Source: Lunularia cruciata (taxonomy: Eukaryota > Streptophyta > Marchantiopsida > Lunulariales > Lunulariaceae). From it: a stretch of DNA of 64,000 nucleotides. Position 1 is the first letter of the stretch, and each line of letters starts with the position of its first letter. The DNA lies in assembly GCA_948567375.1 (NCBI GenBank), contig OX419759.1, positions 13,608,744 to 13,672,743 on the forward strand. The letters run 5' to 3'. The notes under the pieces were generated by a model. That model did no database searches, was not told the origin of the DNA, and was given only the letters and a program-made list of their open reading frames with translations. Position numbers and translations under genes: made by a program. This document shows, piece by piece, positions 34,191 through 43,284 of this stretch.

Positions 34191-36899
34191 TCAAGTACAT
34201 CTAGGACATAACCACTGTCCCTGAGGAACCACCATGAGGGGAGGAGTCATACATGCCATATGCCATCCTCTCAAACAGCTATCACACACTAACATAGTAG
34301 CAGCTCCACCAGAAGAGCCACATAACATACACCTCAAGCCTGCACGTACAAGTGCCAAGCTTGGGTCCATAGTACCATCAATGTTTGGGAGGTGGCATAG
34401 CGCACAATTGCGCACATGATCCTTCCAAACAACACCATCACGTCCTTCTAACACAAGGACTCCAGATGGCAAAACCTCGCGCACTCTCAAGATAGTGCGG
34501 CCTGTAGAAACATCAAGTGTCGTCGGTGCTGTCTGCTGTAGATATACATAGTCGCCTGGATGAAATCGACGGATCGAGGGTCTATAACCTCCTCCTCGAA
34601 TGGTAGCATAGCATAAAGTATCTCTATGCTGAGCAATCGCCAAGTTCTCGAAGGCCATCGGCATCACTCTCCGAAAGATCTCTGCCCGCTGAGAACATGC
34701 GCTCATCCATACATCAGGGTCATCCAAGTCCAAAACTACAGTAGCATCTCGACGAATGGCTGCAGGTAAATCTGGATCTCGTCCATAGAGTAGAAAGTAT
34801 GGAGAGAAGGATACTAAGGAGGCTTGCCGGCTGAACGGATAGCCCATGGCCAACCAAGGTAACTGGAGATCCCAATCTCCCAAGTGGCCTCTCTGCAAAC
34901 CATACTTTTGCAATCCTCTCTTCACCGTCTGAACCACTCTCTCTGCTAAGCCATCTGCCTCAGGGTGATCTCGGGATGTAGTACGATGATCAATCAAAGC
35001 CTTGTCACACAAGACCTGAAACTCTCCCAAGAACTCTGTACCCTGATCAGTCAAAACCTCAGCTGGTGCACCAAAATGACTAAGAACTCGATCCAGGAAC
35101 GAGTAAGCTGTCCCTTCACTAGACTTGTCAGGAAGTGCCACCAACTCAATCCACTTGGAGAAGTGCTCCACCATCACCAAAACATACCGATGATGTCTCA
35201 CAGTCAGCGGTAAAGGTCCGGCGAAGTCCAAACTCCAACGGTAACCCAATCCCATGATAGGTAATGGGTGTAACTGTGGCGTAGGAGCATTGAATGATGC
35301 TCTAACTCGGTCACAAACCACACATCTGGCAACAAACTGCTGTACCTCGGTCTGCATACCGCGCCACCAATAATGACTCTGGAGTAAGCTATATGTACGC
35401 TTTACTCCAAAATGTCCTAGCTCCTCATGAGCATGACGGACCAACTGTGGTCTCTGTGATGGAAGTGGTACTACTCGCACTCTACCATCCTCCCATACAC
35501 GCAAAAGGTGTCTACTCTCCAATCTGAACCGTCTGGCTCGCTGAAGAACACGGTCTCTCTCCTTGGCCCCAACTGTGCCACCCACAACACCAGTGCAAAG
35601 ATAGTCCATCACTAAGACATCATCATGAATGTCTCGCTGAACTGTACCAATATCTTCACTCTCTGGATCTCTGACCTCAATAACTCCTCCTGTATGCGCT
35701 GAGAGAGATACCACCAAAGTCTCTGCAAATATACACAGAAAGGCCGATGCATGCCAACCTGGCACCATCTCCTCATCTGTCTCACCATGCCAACGTGCTC
35801 CGGTCTGATCCTGCTGGCTGGGACATGGGTTTCTACTCAACCCATCTGCATCACGGTTCACCACTCCAGGTCTGTGAACAACCGTGAAATCATACTCCTG
35901 TAAAATCAGAGCCCATTGTGCAAGCTTCCCTGAAAGCTTGTCGGACTCCATCAACCACTTCAGCGGCTGATGATCAGTGATGAGAATGAAGGGGTTACCA
36001 AATAGGTAACATCGGAAATGTGCTACTGCCCAAACTGCTGCCAAGCACTCTCCCTCATATGAACTATACTTCGCCTCCGCTGAATTGTTGGAGCGACTAG
36101 CATAGGCCACCACAAACTCCTTCTCCTCATCATCATGTTGGGTGAGCACCGCTCCAAGCCCCAACATACTCCAATCACTGTGAACCTGAAATGGTCGTCC
36201 CCTGATCAGTCTCCTCAAAATAGGAGCAGATGTCAACCTCTCCTTGAGCTCTACAAAAGCTCTCTCCTGCTCATCTCCCCAACACCACTCCTGTGTAAGC
36301 TTGGTCAGCTTCGTCAAGGCCTTGGCAATGGCACTAAATCCTCTAACATAGCGGCGATAGAAGTTTGCCAACCCAAGGAATGCTCGCACTCTGCTCACAT
36401 CCGTAGGCCGAGGAATACGTGCAATAGCCTCCACCTTGGTCTGCTGAACACCAAGTCCTCCGGGGTAGATAGTGTGACCCAAATACTCAACCTGCTCATG
36501 GAAGAACCTACACTTCCCAGGATGTAATTTGAATCCATGAGATCTCAACCTCTCAAACACCTCCAACAACTGTCTCTCATGCTCCTCCACAGTAGTGCTA
36601 TACACCAAAATGTCATCAATATAGCACCGAGAAAAATCCAGTCCAGCTAGGATCCTATCCATGACCCTTTGGAACTCAGCAGGAGCATTCTTCAACCCAA
36701 ATGGTAAGAATCTCCACTGATATAACACATCCTTGCCGTGAGGATCAATAGCCCAAAATGCTATCTTGGACTTATCTTCCTCCCTGATCGGCAACTGATG
36801 ATATCCCGCTCGAAGATCCAAAGTACTGAAGACCTTTGCATGCCCAATTGCATCAAAAATCTCCTCCGGTGTAGGCATGGCATACCGATCAGCCCTGGT
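34191..36899 (-). CDS. Element E pol: RT, RNase H, integrase, PHD finger
   Basis: About 900 codons are open from the TAG at 36900-36902 to a TGA at 34191. Counting from the Met at 36878, the RT has STLDLRAGYHQL at 18-29, LPFGLKNAPAEF at 58-69 and the catalytic YIDD at 86-89. RNase H follows (HSDWSMLGLGAVL at 233, YEGECLAAVWA at 274, TDHQPLKWL at 301). The integrase has its zinc site (HEELGHFG..., CVVC ending 522) and catalytic residues D551, D611 and E646. At 850-894 a complete C4-H-C3 PHD finger is present (CMLC, CDSC, HMAC, CPRC), where most chromoviruses have a chromodomain. PHD fingers commonly read histone H3 tails; targeting of integration is inferred. All RT and integrase key residues are intact. 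Confidence 0.9.
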   Translation of the reverse strand, partial: TRADRYAMPTPEEIFDAIGHAKVFSTLDLRAGYHQLPIREEDKSKIAFWAIDPHGKDVLYQWRFLPFGLKNAPAEFQRVMDRILAGLDFSRCYIDDILVYSTTVEEHERQLLEVFERLRSHGFKLHPGKCRFFHEQVEYLGHTIYPGGLGVQQTKVEAIARIPRPTDVSRVRAFLGLANFYRRYVRGFSAIAKALTKLTKLTQEWCWGDEQERAFVELKERLTSAPILRRLIRGRPFQVHSDWSMLGLGAVLTQHDDEEKEFVVAYASRSNNSAEAKYSSYEGECLAAVWAVAHFRCYLFGNPFILITDHQPLKWLMESDKLSGKLAQWALILQEYDFTVVHRPGVVNRDADGLSRNPCPSQQDQTGARWHGETDEEMVPGWHASAFLCIFAETLVVSLSAHTGGVIEVRDPESEDIGTVQRDIHDDVLVMDYLCTGVVGGTVGAKERDRVLQRARRFRLESRHLLRVWEDGRVRVVPLPSQRPQLVRHAHEELGHFGVKRTYSLLQSHYWWRGMQTEVQQFVARCVVCDRVRASFNAPTPQLHPLPIMGLGYRWSLDFAGPLPLTVRHHRYVLVMVEHFSKWIELVALPDKSSEGTAYSFLDRVLSHFGAPAEVLTDQGTEFLGEFQVLCDKALIDHRTTSRDHPEADGLAERVVQTVKRGLQKYGLQRGHLGDWDLQLPWLAMGYPFSRQASLVSFSPYFLLYGRDPDLPAAIRRDATVVLDLDDPDVWMSACSQRAEIFRRVMPMAFENLAIAQHRDTLCYATIRGGGYRPSIRRFHPGDYVYLQQTAPTTLDVSTGRTILRVREVLPSGVLVLEGRDGVVWKDHVRNCALCHLPNIDGTMDPSLALVRAGLRCMLCGSSGGAATMLVCDSCLRGWHMACMTPPLMVVPQGQWLCPRCT

Positions 36900-37304
36900 C
36901 TATCGGTTGATAGGACGGTAATCTCCACATATCCGCCTATCTGTATAGTTGCCATGCATATCCTTCTTGGTTGGCATCACTGTCGCTGATGCATACTCTC
37001 CATGTGAAATCTCCACCAAACCAGCCTCAAAAAGGTCACTACTCCGGCTCTGAATCAATGTCCTCTCCATCTCACTATATCGATAAGGACGTCGGAAAAC
37101 AGATGTGTCGCTAGTCAGCTCAATCCGTATACCAGGTCCCTTCAGAGCACCCAAATCCTTCATACTGAAGGCAAAACAACTCGTGTGACTCCTCAAGAAC
37201 CTCCAAACTCTCCGTCTTTCCTCTCCAGTAAGCTTGGGTCCAAGATCTGGCTCCCAAGTATCCTCTGTAACTGTAGTAGGAGTGGAAGACGTACTGACTG
37301 GCTG
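36900..37304 (-). pseudogene. Element E RT N-terminal segment, closed by an in-frame TAG
   Basis: This segment is in the same frame as the methyltransferase above it and the main pol frame below it. After the TAG at 37305-37307 it reads a linker, then DLGALKGPGIRIEL and the RT thumb-side start (FRRPYRYSEME, ICGDYRPINR). A TAG at 36900-36902 falls inside the conserved stretch before DRYAMPTPEEIFD, where the family has an uninterrupted sequence. This stop would therefore truncate RT, and it is unlikely to be a programmed boundary. Confidence 0.85.
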
Positions 37305-39149
37305 CTACACTGGGCCCTTGGGAGCAATGGTGTCATGCTCCCAACCACTAGAGGTCCCAACCTCTGTGTGAAAAACTCCCTCTACTCTGGCTGCAAGCTC
37401 CATACGTCCTCTGGCTGCATCCCATGTGGACCAAGGGTGTAATCCAAGTAGCCCACGCTCACCTGGATGGACTCCAAGTAGACCACTCTCCCTAGTAGCT
37501 ACTGGATGTGTCCCAAGAATACCATGTCCACTCGGTCCATCGCCCCCAACATGTGCCTGAATCGTCTCCATAGGCACATGGCTCACAAGTGTCCGAGTGG
37601 TGATGCCTATCAAGCGCATCCTACGCTGCTCTACCAAACCAAGGCTCACAATCCAGGTCAAACAGTTCAGGTCCATAGCCTGACCTAACACCTGACGCCT
37701 GGATGCCTCTGACACTGTTGGAATAACGGTAATACCGGTGCGAAAACCCATCGCCCGCTCTCTCTCATCAGCATTGGGCTCCACCAACTGCTGTAACTGT
37801 GAGTCCCAAACGAGTCTAGGTCCTCCCTCTCGAAAAGCATGAGAGCCTGGGAAACTCATGAGTGTGGGAAATGCAGCTCTAGGCTGTCCAACTAGGTTCA
37901 CCATTGCCATAGGTGACCTATCAGCCACTACCACTGTCTGAGACTGACGTCCAGCATCCAAGATATCATCAACAAGAATGTGGTCTAGTCGCTGAATCCC
38001 ATCATAACTACGCTGTAGAACCTCTCTGGGTAAAAGGTTTGTCCACCAAAGACAAAGACGATGAGCCCGTGATCCCACTCTGGCTGCATCTAACAATACA
38101 GCAGGTCCCATCCAAGAATGGACCTGATGTGTACTCGCCACCACTCTAGTGCGAGAATCACCCATCAATGGAACGTTCTCCAAAAGGTAAGCTGGAGAAA
38201 CAGACTGATGAACCTGGAGATGTCGTAGTATCCGTAACATCTCCCAAAACACACCAGAACGAGGATCCTGAAGACCCAAACCGTGGCCCGCACGTGTATG
38301 TCCCTGACATGGCCATCCAGAAATCACCAAGTGAATAGGCCCATGTCTCTCTAGGTCATGCGCCCCCAATAAGGAAATGTCTCCTGGTAAGGCCTTCTGG
38401 TAACCTTTGACTGCTGACATCGGTAATAACTCCGGATACCGATAGGCCAAGTGTGCCACATGATGTAGAGAGACTCGCCTAGCAGTCTCATCTCTCTCTA
38501 CATACAAGTACCTCTGTACTCGGATACCCGCCTGTAACACCGCAGCTAGTCCGGTGCTGATCCCACCAAACAACTCTAATAGACATATCCCCTCTACTGG
38601 ATACTGCCAAGCTATGAGTGTGGTATCCAGAGGTGTCAAAGCAATCGCCTCTGGAGGCTCATCCTCACACTCATCCCCTGATGGTACGAAGGCTCCACTC
38701 CAAGCATGCTGCACCAACTGATCCGCATGCTGCTGCAATGCCTCCTCTGAACTCCACAATGGAACATCCAAGGTGGATGGAACAATCCCACTCGTACTCC
38801 ATAGCCGAGTGATCTCCTCTGGTACTGGAGTATCCTCTGCATGAGCATTCCCCTCCAACAAGTCACCAGGCCAAGTAACTGCACCGCTGAAAGCCAAAAC
38901 TGATGCTGCCATGGTCCCGGACTGTAGTGAGCCAAGACTGCCACTACTAAAGCGTACTGGTAGGCGACATACCCGTCCCTCACCAGACTGCCAACCAGGT
39001 CTATAAGAGGCTGTCTCCTCCCAATAGTCAATACTGAAACCCATAGGGTATAACACTGCTCCCCCAACTAGCACATCATAGGACTCAGCTATCGTCGCAA
39101 TAGCCTGAGCTCTCACCACCGAGCTATCAGTCGGATGACCAGGCTGAAC
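37305..39149 (-). CDS. Element E cytosine-5 DNA methyltransferase, DNMT3-like
   Basis: The open frame has 604 residues from the Met-like codon at 39119, itself in frame with protease. Residues 1-60 complete the protease region (YDVLVGGAVLYPMGF). The methyltransferase spans about 177-500. Motif I is LELFGGISTG (181-190), followed by YLYVERDE. Motif IV is SGWPCQG with the catalytic Cys at 271. Motif VI is LLENVPLMG (E314). Motif VIII is SRAHRLCLWWTNLLP (350-364). Motifs IX-X are ERERAMGF...SRRQVLGQAMD (453-483). The linear order I to X excludes the rearranged DRM family, and motif VIII resembles DNMT3. The C-terminus has three GLLGVHP-like repeats. Retroelement-borne methyltransferases are known from dinoflagellates and charophytes. 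A role in CG or CHG methylation of the element is inferred. Confidence 0.88.
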   Translation of the reverse strand, partial: VQPGHPTDSSVVRAQAIATIAESYDVLVGGAVLYPMGFSIDYWEETASYRPGWQSGEGRVCRLPVRFSSGSLGSLQSGTMAASVLAFSGAVTWPGDLLEGNAHAEDTPVPEEITRLWSTSGIVPSTLDVPLWSSEEALQQHADQLVQHAWSGAFVPSGDECEDEPPEAIALTPLDTTLIAWQYPVEGICLLELFGGISTGLAAVLQAGIRVQRYLYVERDETARRVSLHHVAHLAYRYPELLPMSAVKGYQKALPGDISLLGAHDLERHGPIHLVISGWPCQGHTRAGHGLGLQDPRSGVFWEMLRILRHLQVHQSVSPAYLLENVPLMGDSRTRVVASTHQVHSWMGPAVLLDAARVGSRAHRLCLWWTNLLPREVLQRSYDGIQRLDHILVDDILDAGRQSQTVVVADRSPMAMVNLVGQPRAAFPTLMSFPGSHAFREGGPRLVWDSQLQQLVEPNADERERAMGFRTGITVIPTVSEASRRQVLGQAMDLNCLTWIVSLGLVEQRRMRLIGITTRTLVSHVPMETIQAHVGGDGPSGHGILGTHPVATRESGLLGVHPGERGLLGLHPWSTWDAARGRMELAARVEGVFHTEVGTSSGWEHDTIAPKGPV

Positions 39150-39455
39150 CTAGACAACAAGCTCTCCACGTGTGATGTACTGTGTCGAACCACCACCAAG
39201 AGATGTCTGGATCTGAAATGGACACCTCTCCACATCGGTCTTCCGTAACTCCAGACCAACAACTACAGCCTTCCCCAACATAAGGGGCTGCGCACCAGAG
39301 TCTAACAAGACTCTCTGTGGTGTATAGACCTTCCCTGAAGGTCCTACCAAACGAAAGATCACCCTCTGGTTATCCAATAGGACAACACCAGGTGTAAACC
39401 GCGCTCTCTCAAAGGGCGGTCTAGCTGGCAACTCCTCCAGTCTAGCCGCTGCTGC
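39150..39455 (-). CDS. Element E aspartic protease segment
   Basis: It lies in frame with gag, after the TAG at 39456-39458, and is closed by another TAG at 39150-39152. The translation has the retropepsin active site VLLDSGAQPLMLG at about 20-30 residues after PGVVLLDNQRVIF. The second half of the fold (YDVLVGGAVLYPMG) lies beyond the TAG, in the frame that also holds the methyltransferase. The stop therefore splits the protease domain and must be a mutation or be read through. Confidence 0.8.
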   Translation of the reverse strand, partial: AAAARLEELPARPPFERARFTPGVVLLDNQRVIFRLVGPSGKVYTPQRVLLDSGAQPLMLGKAVVVGLELRKTDVERCPFQIQTSLGGGSTQYITRGELVV

Positions 39456-41537
39456 CTACCATAAACCACTGGTCGCTGAACGGATCCCATGCTCCTCAAC
39501 CAAGTCAGCTCCACTACCAACCACCTCTGCTCTAGTAGTAGGAACTGCACCATCCCTACTCTCACACAACGTGGTAGCCAACCGGAACACTGGGGCTGGG
39601 TCAACTCCTAATGTAAACATGTCACTGGCTGAAAATAAAGGATGCCGCATAATCAGCTGAGCCGCCCCCAACATCATGCTAGACTCAGTCTGTGTAGTAG
39701 CAGGTGGCTGACTAGCAGGTACTCCATCAGGTACTCCATCACCACCTACCACACCTGCACTGGGACGTCTAGGAACCATGGATGTCGTCTGCAATGCCTC
39801 AGATAGCGTGAAAGACTGGGGAAGTCTGACCTGTCTCCCAACCTCTCCTCTCTGTGGGTCCAACTCCACTGATGCTCCTCTAGGCTCTGGAGCACGTACT
39901 GCACTCCTAGTCACTACTGCAGATGCATCCACCTGTGCTGCTCCGCACATGAAGTCCAAAGCATCTCTATCACCAGCATATGAGGTGGAAGCCTCAGCAC
40001 CCGAATCTGATCTCCTTTGAGCAATAGCCATACTAGCCAATCTATGCTCCAACTGCTCAATCCGAGTAGCCATAGTTGTGTCAGAAGTAAGGGCAGGTAC
40101 TGCACCCCTACTAGGTGTAGATCCTCTACCACCACCTCTACCACCTTTTCCTCCATGAACTGGAGCTCCTCTACTACCTGCCATAGCAGCCCTACCACTC
40201 CGTAACTCCGGGTGTAGGTCAAAACACCGGTCACTAGTATGACCAAATCTATGGCATTGCTCACACTGCCTCTGTGCTGGCTGTGATGCACCAGAGGTAT
40301 CAGGTCCGCTGCCCTGAGTACACTCTCTCCTATGGTGAGGTCCACCACAAGTCCAACAAGCAACACCACCACTCACTGGCTGCTGCTGACCCAAAAATGA
40401 GGGTAAGGGTCTAACTCCACTAGGCCCTCCACTCGCTCCATAGGATCTGGGTTGTCCACCCTGTCCTCGAAAACCAACTGGGCGTGGTGCACTCTGCTGC
40501 ACTCTAGAAGAAGTCACAACCGTGGATGAGGTCTCTCTACCAAATCCAGCTGTCACCACTCTCTCCTCCACCATGTTGAGCTCAATACGCTCAGCCAAAC
40601 CAAAGACTACTGCCAAAGTGGGCGAAGTAGCCTGCAACAACGTAGCATCACGAACTCTACGTCGCAACTCCCTGTCCAGTATCCCATACCAAAACTGGAC
40701 TGCCTGGGCCTCAGTAACTCCCTGAGTGAAACTGATCAGCCGCCTCATGCGAGTATATGCCTCGCGTAGGCTCTCTCCAGCCTTCCATTGGAACTCCTGC
40801 AAGCTCCTCAGCTTGTCAGTCCGCACTCCCTGGTAGTTCTGCCTCAAACATAGGAAGAACTCAACCATGGGGTTAAACCCCGGTACCACACCACCTCCTG
40901 CAGCGGTACCTCCACTCGTAGTAGCACTATCTCCAGCTAGTGCACCTCCACTAGCTCCACCCACACTACTCGAGCTAGAACTCGTAGGTACAGCCGATCT
41001 ACTCCTGGCCACCAAACCTGAAGTGATGGAGACATAGTGTGGAGACCAATACTGTCTCCATAACTCAATCTCCTCCAAATGAGCTCTCCTGAACTCATGG
41101 TAATCATCCATCGGTGGACCCTCCAAGTGCTGAAACAACCCCTTCCATGCCATGAAGGGTGTGAACAAAGTTGGGTTCCGCATCTGCTGCAGATCATACC
41201 AACTATCGAACTCCTGGATGAAGTCATCCAACTCAATGGTACCCACTGTACCAGAGTAACGCCTAGGGCCTTTGGAGGCCCCATAAATCTCGTCCATGTC
41301 CCACAACAACGGTGCGGACACACCAAGTGCACTCTCAACTGAATCAGCTCCTGTGTCGAACTTCAACTCAGAGTCAATCTCCTCTCTCACTGGGACCTGA
41401 GATACAGGCTGATACCGAGCACCACTCCGAGTAAACCCACTGCGTACTGCAGGGCTAACTCCTCTGGAATCTCCAAAGAACTCCGTCGTGACTACGTAAC
41501 TGCAACAGCAAACCCGAACCACCAACTGCAACTGCAA
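39456..41537 (-). CDS. Element E gag polyprotein
   Basis: About 690 residues. The listed first codon is TTG (41535-41537) and the frame stays open a little further upstream, so the start is uncertain. The first in-frame ATG is near residue 80 (WDMDEIYG). A capsid-like helical region includes FNPMVEFFLCLRQNYQG, LRSLQEFQWKAGESLREAY and FWYGILDRELRRRV. Two CCHC-type knuckles follow: CWTCGGPHHRREC and CEQCHRFGHTSDRC, the second with perfect CX2CX4HX4C spacing. A Gly/Arg-rich stretch (GGKGGRGGGRG) after them is a typical nucleic-acid-binding tail. It ends at a TAG in frame with protease. Confidence 0.85.
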   Translation of the reverse strand: MQLQLVVRVCCCSYVVTTEFFGDSRGVSPAVRSGFTRSGARYQPVSQVPVREEIDSELKFDTGADSVESALGVSAPLLWDMDEIYGASKGPRRYSGTVGTIELDDFIQEFDSWYDLQQMRNPTLFTPFMAWKGLFQHLEGPPMDDYHEFRRAHLEEIELWRQYWSPHYVSITSGLVARSRSAVPTSSSSSSVGGASGGALAGDSATTSGGTAAGGGVVPGFNPMVEFFLCLRQNYQGVRTDKLRSLQEFQWKAGESLREAYTRMRRLISFTQGVTEAQAVQFWYGILDRELRRRVRDATLLQATSPTLAVVFGLAERIELNMVEERVVTAGFGRETSSTVVTSSRVQQSAPRPVGFRGQGGQPRSYGASGGPSGVRPLPSFLGQQQPVSGGVACWTCGGPHHRRECTQGSGPDTSGASQPAQRQCEQCHRFGHTSDRCFDLHPELRSGRAAMAGSRGAPVHGGKGGRGGGRGSTPSRGAVPALTSDTTMATRIEQLEHRLASMAIAQRRSDSGAEASTSYAGDRDALDFMCGAAQVDASAVVTRSAVRAPEPRGASVELDPQRGEVGRQVRLPQSFTLSEALQTTSMVPRRPSAGVVGGDGVPDGVPASQPPATTQTESSMMLGAAQLIMRHPLFSASDMFTLGVDPAPVFRLATTLCESRDGAVPTTRAEVVGSGADLVEEHGIRSATSGLW

Positions 41538-42832
41538 GTCGCAACTGCAAGTGCCCCACCAAGTGCCAACACCAACTAGACACCACCTACTAATGTAACT
41601 CTAACCGAGATAACTACACTAGGGGAAGGGCAACCTGTAACCTGCCATCATAACACGCACTCTCACAGTCTGCAGGTCATCACTTCCTGCCTCACCGGAG
41701 AGAAACAAAGGTAGTCTGACTGGTCATCACTCCAGCCTCACCACCGAGAGCACACCAGAGCACCAACGCTCAAAAGTCAAGGCACCTCACACAAACGTGG
41801 TGCACAAACAGGAAGCAGAGAATGGAGGGGATCCAATCACAAGAAATCTAAACGAAAACCCTTCATCTCATAACACAACACGGGACTGACTCTGCCACCA
41901 TTTGGCATTTGACATAAGAGTAGTTCGTATCTAAATCCTAAGCTACCAGGATCACCAAGAATGGGATCAAACTGCCTCTCCTAGCCAAAGCTACATGTGT
42001 ATAGATAATAGTGGCACAGTCACTATGACAACAAGTGAGGGTGGACCAGTTGGCTAGGACACCAGTCTAGGAACAAGAGATCTAGGGGTCGAACCCTGTT
42101 GCGCACAATCTAGCAAGAAAGGCAAATTTTGCCAACCAATGACCAAGATCTACACTAAACTAGCTAGCCTCACGCCAGCAAGCTGGCTTGCTGGCCCTTC
42201 TAGGCCTTCGTAGCCTCTCATAGCCCACAGCCCTATGCCTCGAAACGCCGAAATTCAGCCAAATGAGGCCTTTCTTGTTGCCACTTTGAACCTCCTCCAA
42301 AATTGGCAAAACTTCTCCAAATCTGCGAAACTCCTCCAAACTAGCGAAACTCCTCCAAATCTGGCCAAACAGCGAAACTCCTCCAATTCTGGCCCAAAAT
42401 CTGACGTAAATCTGACATAAAATCTGACGTAAACCCTAAAGATGGATGTCCGCCAAATCCCCCGCTAACTTTCCACTCGAGCCAAATTGACAAAACAGGT
42501 TTTTCCAAATCACAATTTCATGAGAAGAGCTTTCCAACTCCACCTTCAATTTCACTTTCTGAACCCAACTCGCAGCAAATTGGTCCTGCCTTCACCTCCT
42601 GAGCTCAAAATCACAACACTGCTCAAAAATTGCTCCTTCTTTGCTCGAAATTTGGCCAGCGCTTCCGCACACCGTCCGCCTAACTGCCAAATTTGCATCA
42701 ACTACACGAGCTTCTGCACACTAGGGAAACATAGAACCTGAATCGAGCTACCACGATCCACCGAGCTTGGAGATACCACCAACACTCAACGTTCCTGCAC
42801 CCGATTTCCCCCTGACTTCACTTCTCTGATGT
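41538..42832 (-). other. Element E 5' leader
   Basis: 1.3 kb between the terminal repeat and gag, with no long frame on the reverse strand. It contains a run of near repeats around 42296-42385 (CGAAACTCCTCCAAA and variants). The region is conserved in the old relative at 10622-11740, so it belongs to the element and is not host sequence. No standard Met-tRNA primer-binding site was found beside the repeat; TCAGAGAAG follows GATTACA there. Confidence 0.7.
42296..42385. repeat. Short tandem repeats in element E leader
   Basis: Repeats of the type GCGAAACTCCTCCAAA(N), with variants AACTTCTCCAAATCT and AACTCCTCCAATTCT, occur five or so times at spacings of about 18-24 bp. Confidence 0.8.
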
Positions 42833-43280
42833 AATCAGATTGCTTAACACTTTCAACTCAACTCAACTCATATCAGTACTTGATCTGTCACTCTATAAAC
42901 TGTCAACAACTGGGCACTGATTACAGTCAAGCCACACCCACTCAAGCATAGAGAATCCAAGTGACGCTCGCCGGCCTCTGTCCACCATAGCCAGGAACTC
43001 GAAGGCTCAACATCAGAGAAGTGAGCTCTCTGGAGCTCACTTCGAAACTATACCCCCTAGACTCGAGCTAGCCCTGAAACCCTAACGGTCCCGCTGACGG
43101 CACACTCGACGGTGCAAACGGTGCAAAGTGACGGTGGGCCCCACCGTGAAGTCAGTACCCCGAACACGAAATCTAACCGTCGGAAAGTAGTCCCTGAGAA
43201 ACAGCTAGAATAACTCTAACTACCATCACTGGAACTCCAGTGTCCGAGCATCTAGACACGGAACTACAAATGGCGTGACA
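42833..43280 (-). repeat. Element E terminal repeat A, right (5') copy
   Basis: The 448-bp partner of 33467-33914. It ends GGCGTGACA directly against the CCGG duplication and is not accompanied by the 107-bp unit. The same terminus (GTTGTGACA) is seen in the old relative near 12160, so this arrangement is inherited and not an accident of one insertion. Confidence 0.9.
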
Positions 43281-43284
43281 CCGG

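Larger units (their letters stand above)
33360..43280 (-). mobile_element. Element E: Ty3-type retrotransposon with DNMT3-like methyltransferase and PHD finger
   Basis: This is a 9.9-kb element on the reverse strand. It begins and ends TGTC...GACA and is flanked by CCGG on both sides (33356-33359 and 43281-43284). Removing it restores CTAACCGGTTAG, a perfect palindrome. One reading frame, 41537 to 34191, holds gag, protease, cytosine-5 methyltransferase, RT, RNase H, integrase and PHD finger, cut only by four TAG codons. Terminal repeats follow an A-internal-B-A-B order instead of two plain LTRs. The 448-bp repeats differ at about eight positions by eye and the 107-bp repeats look identical, so the insertion is recent. 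GC and CpG content are clearly higher than in the surroundings. Confidence 0.9.

Noticed and set aside
37305-39149. Methyltransferase of the DRM (rearranged) or restriction-modification type
   Set aside because: Motifs run I to X in normal order, which excludes DRM. The context inside a Ty3 polyprotein and the eukaryotic surroundings exclude a bacterial restriction system.
36900-39458. TAG reassigned as a sense codon, or repaired by U-to-C RNA editing
   Set aside because: Four TAGs in one mobile element are weak evidence. Nuclear U-to-C editing is not established, and mutation from CAG is simpler.
34965-41342. Many forward-strand ORFs across element E
   Set aside because: They are antisense shadows of the reverse-strand gag-pol frame, with no domains of their own.
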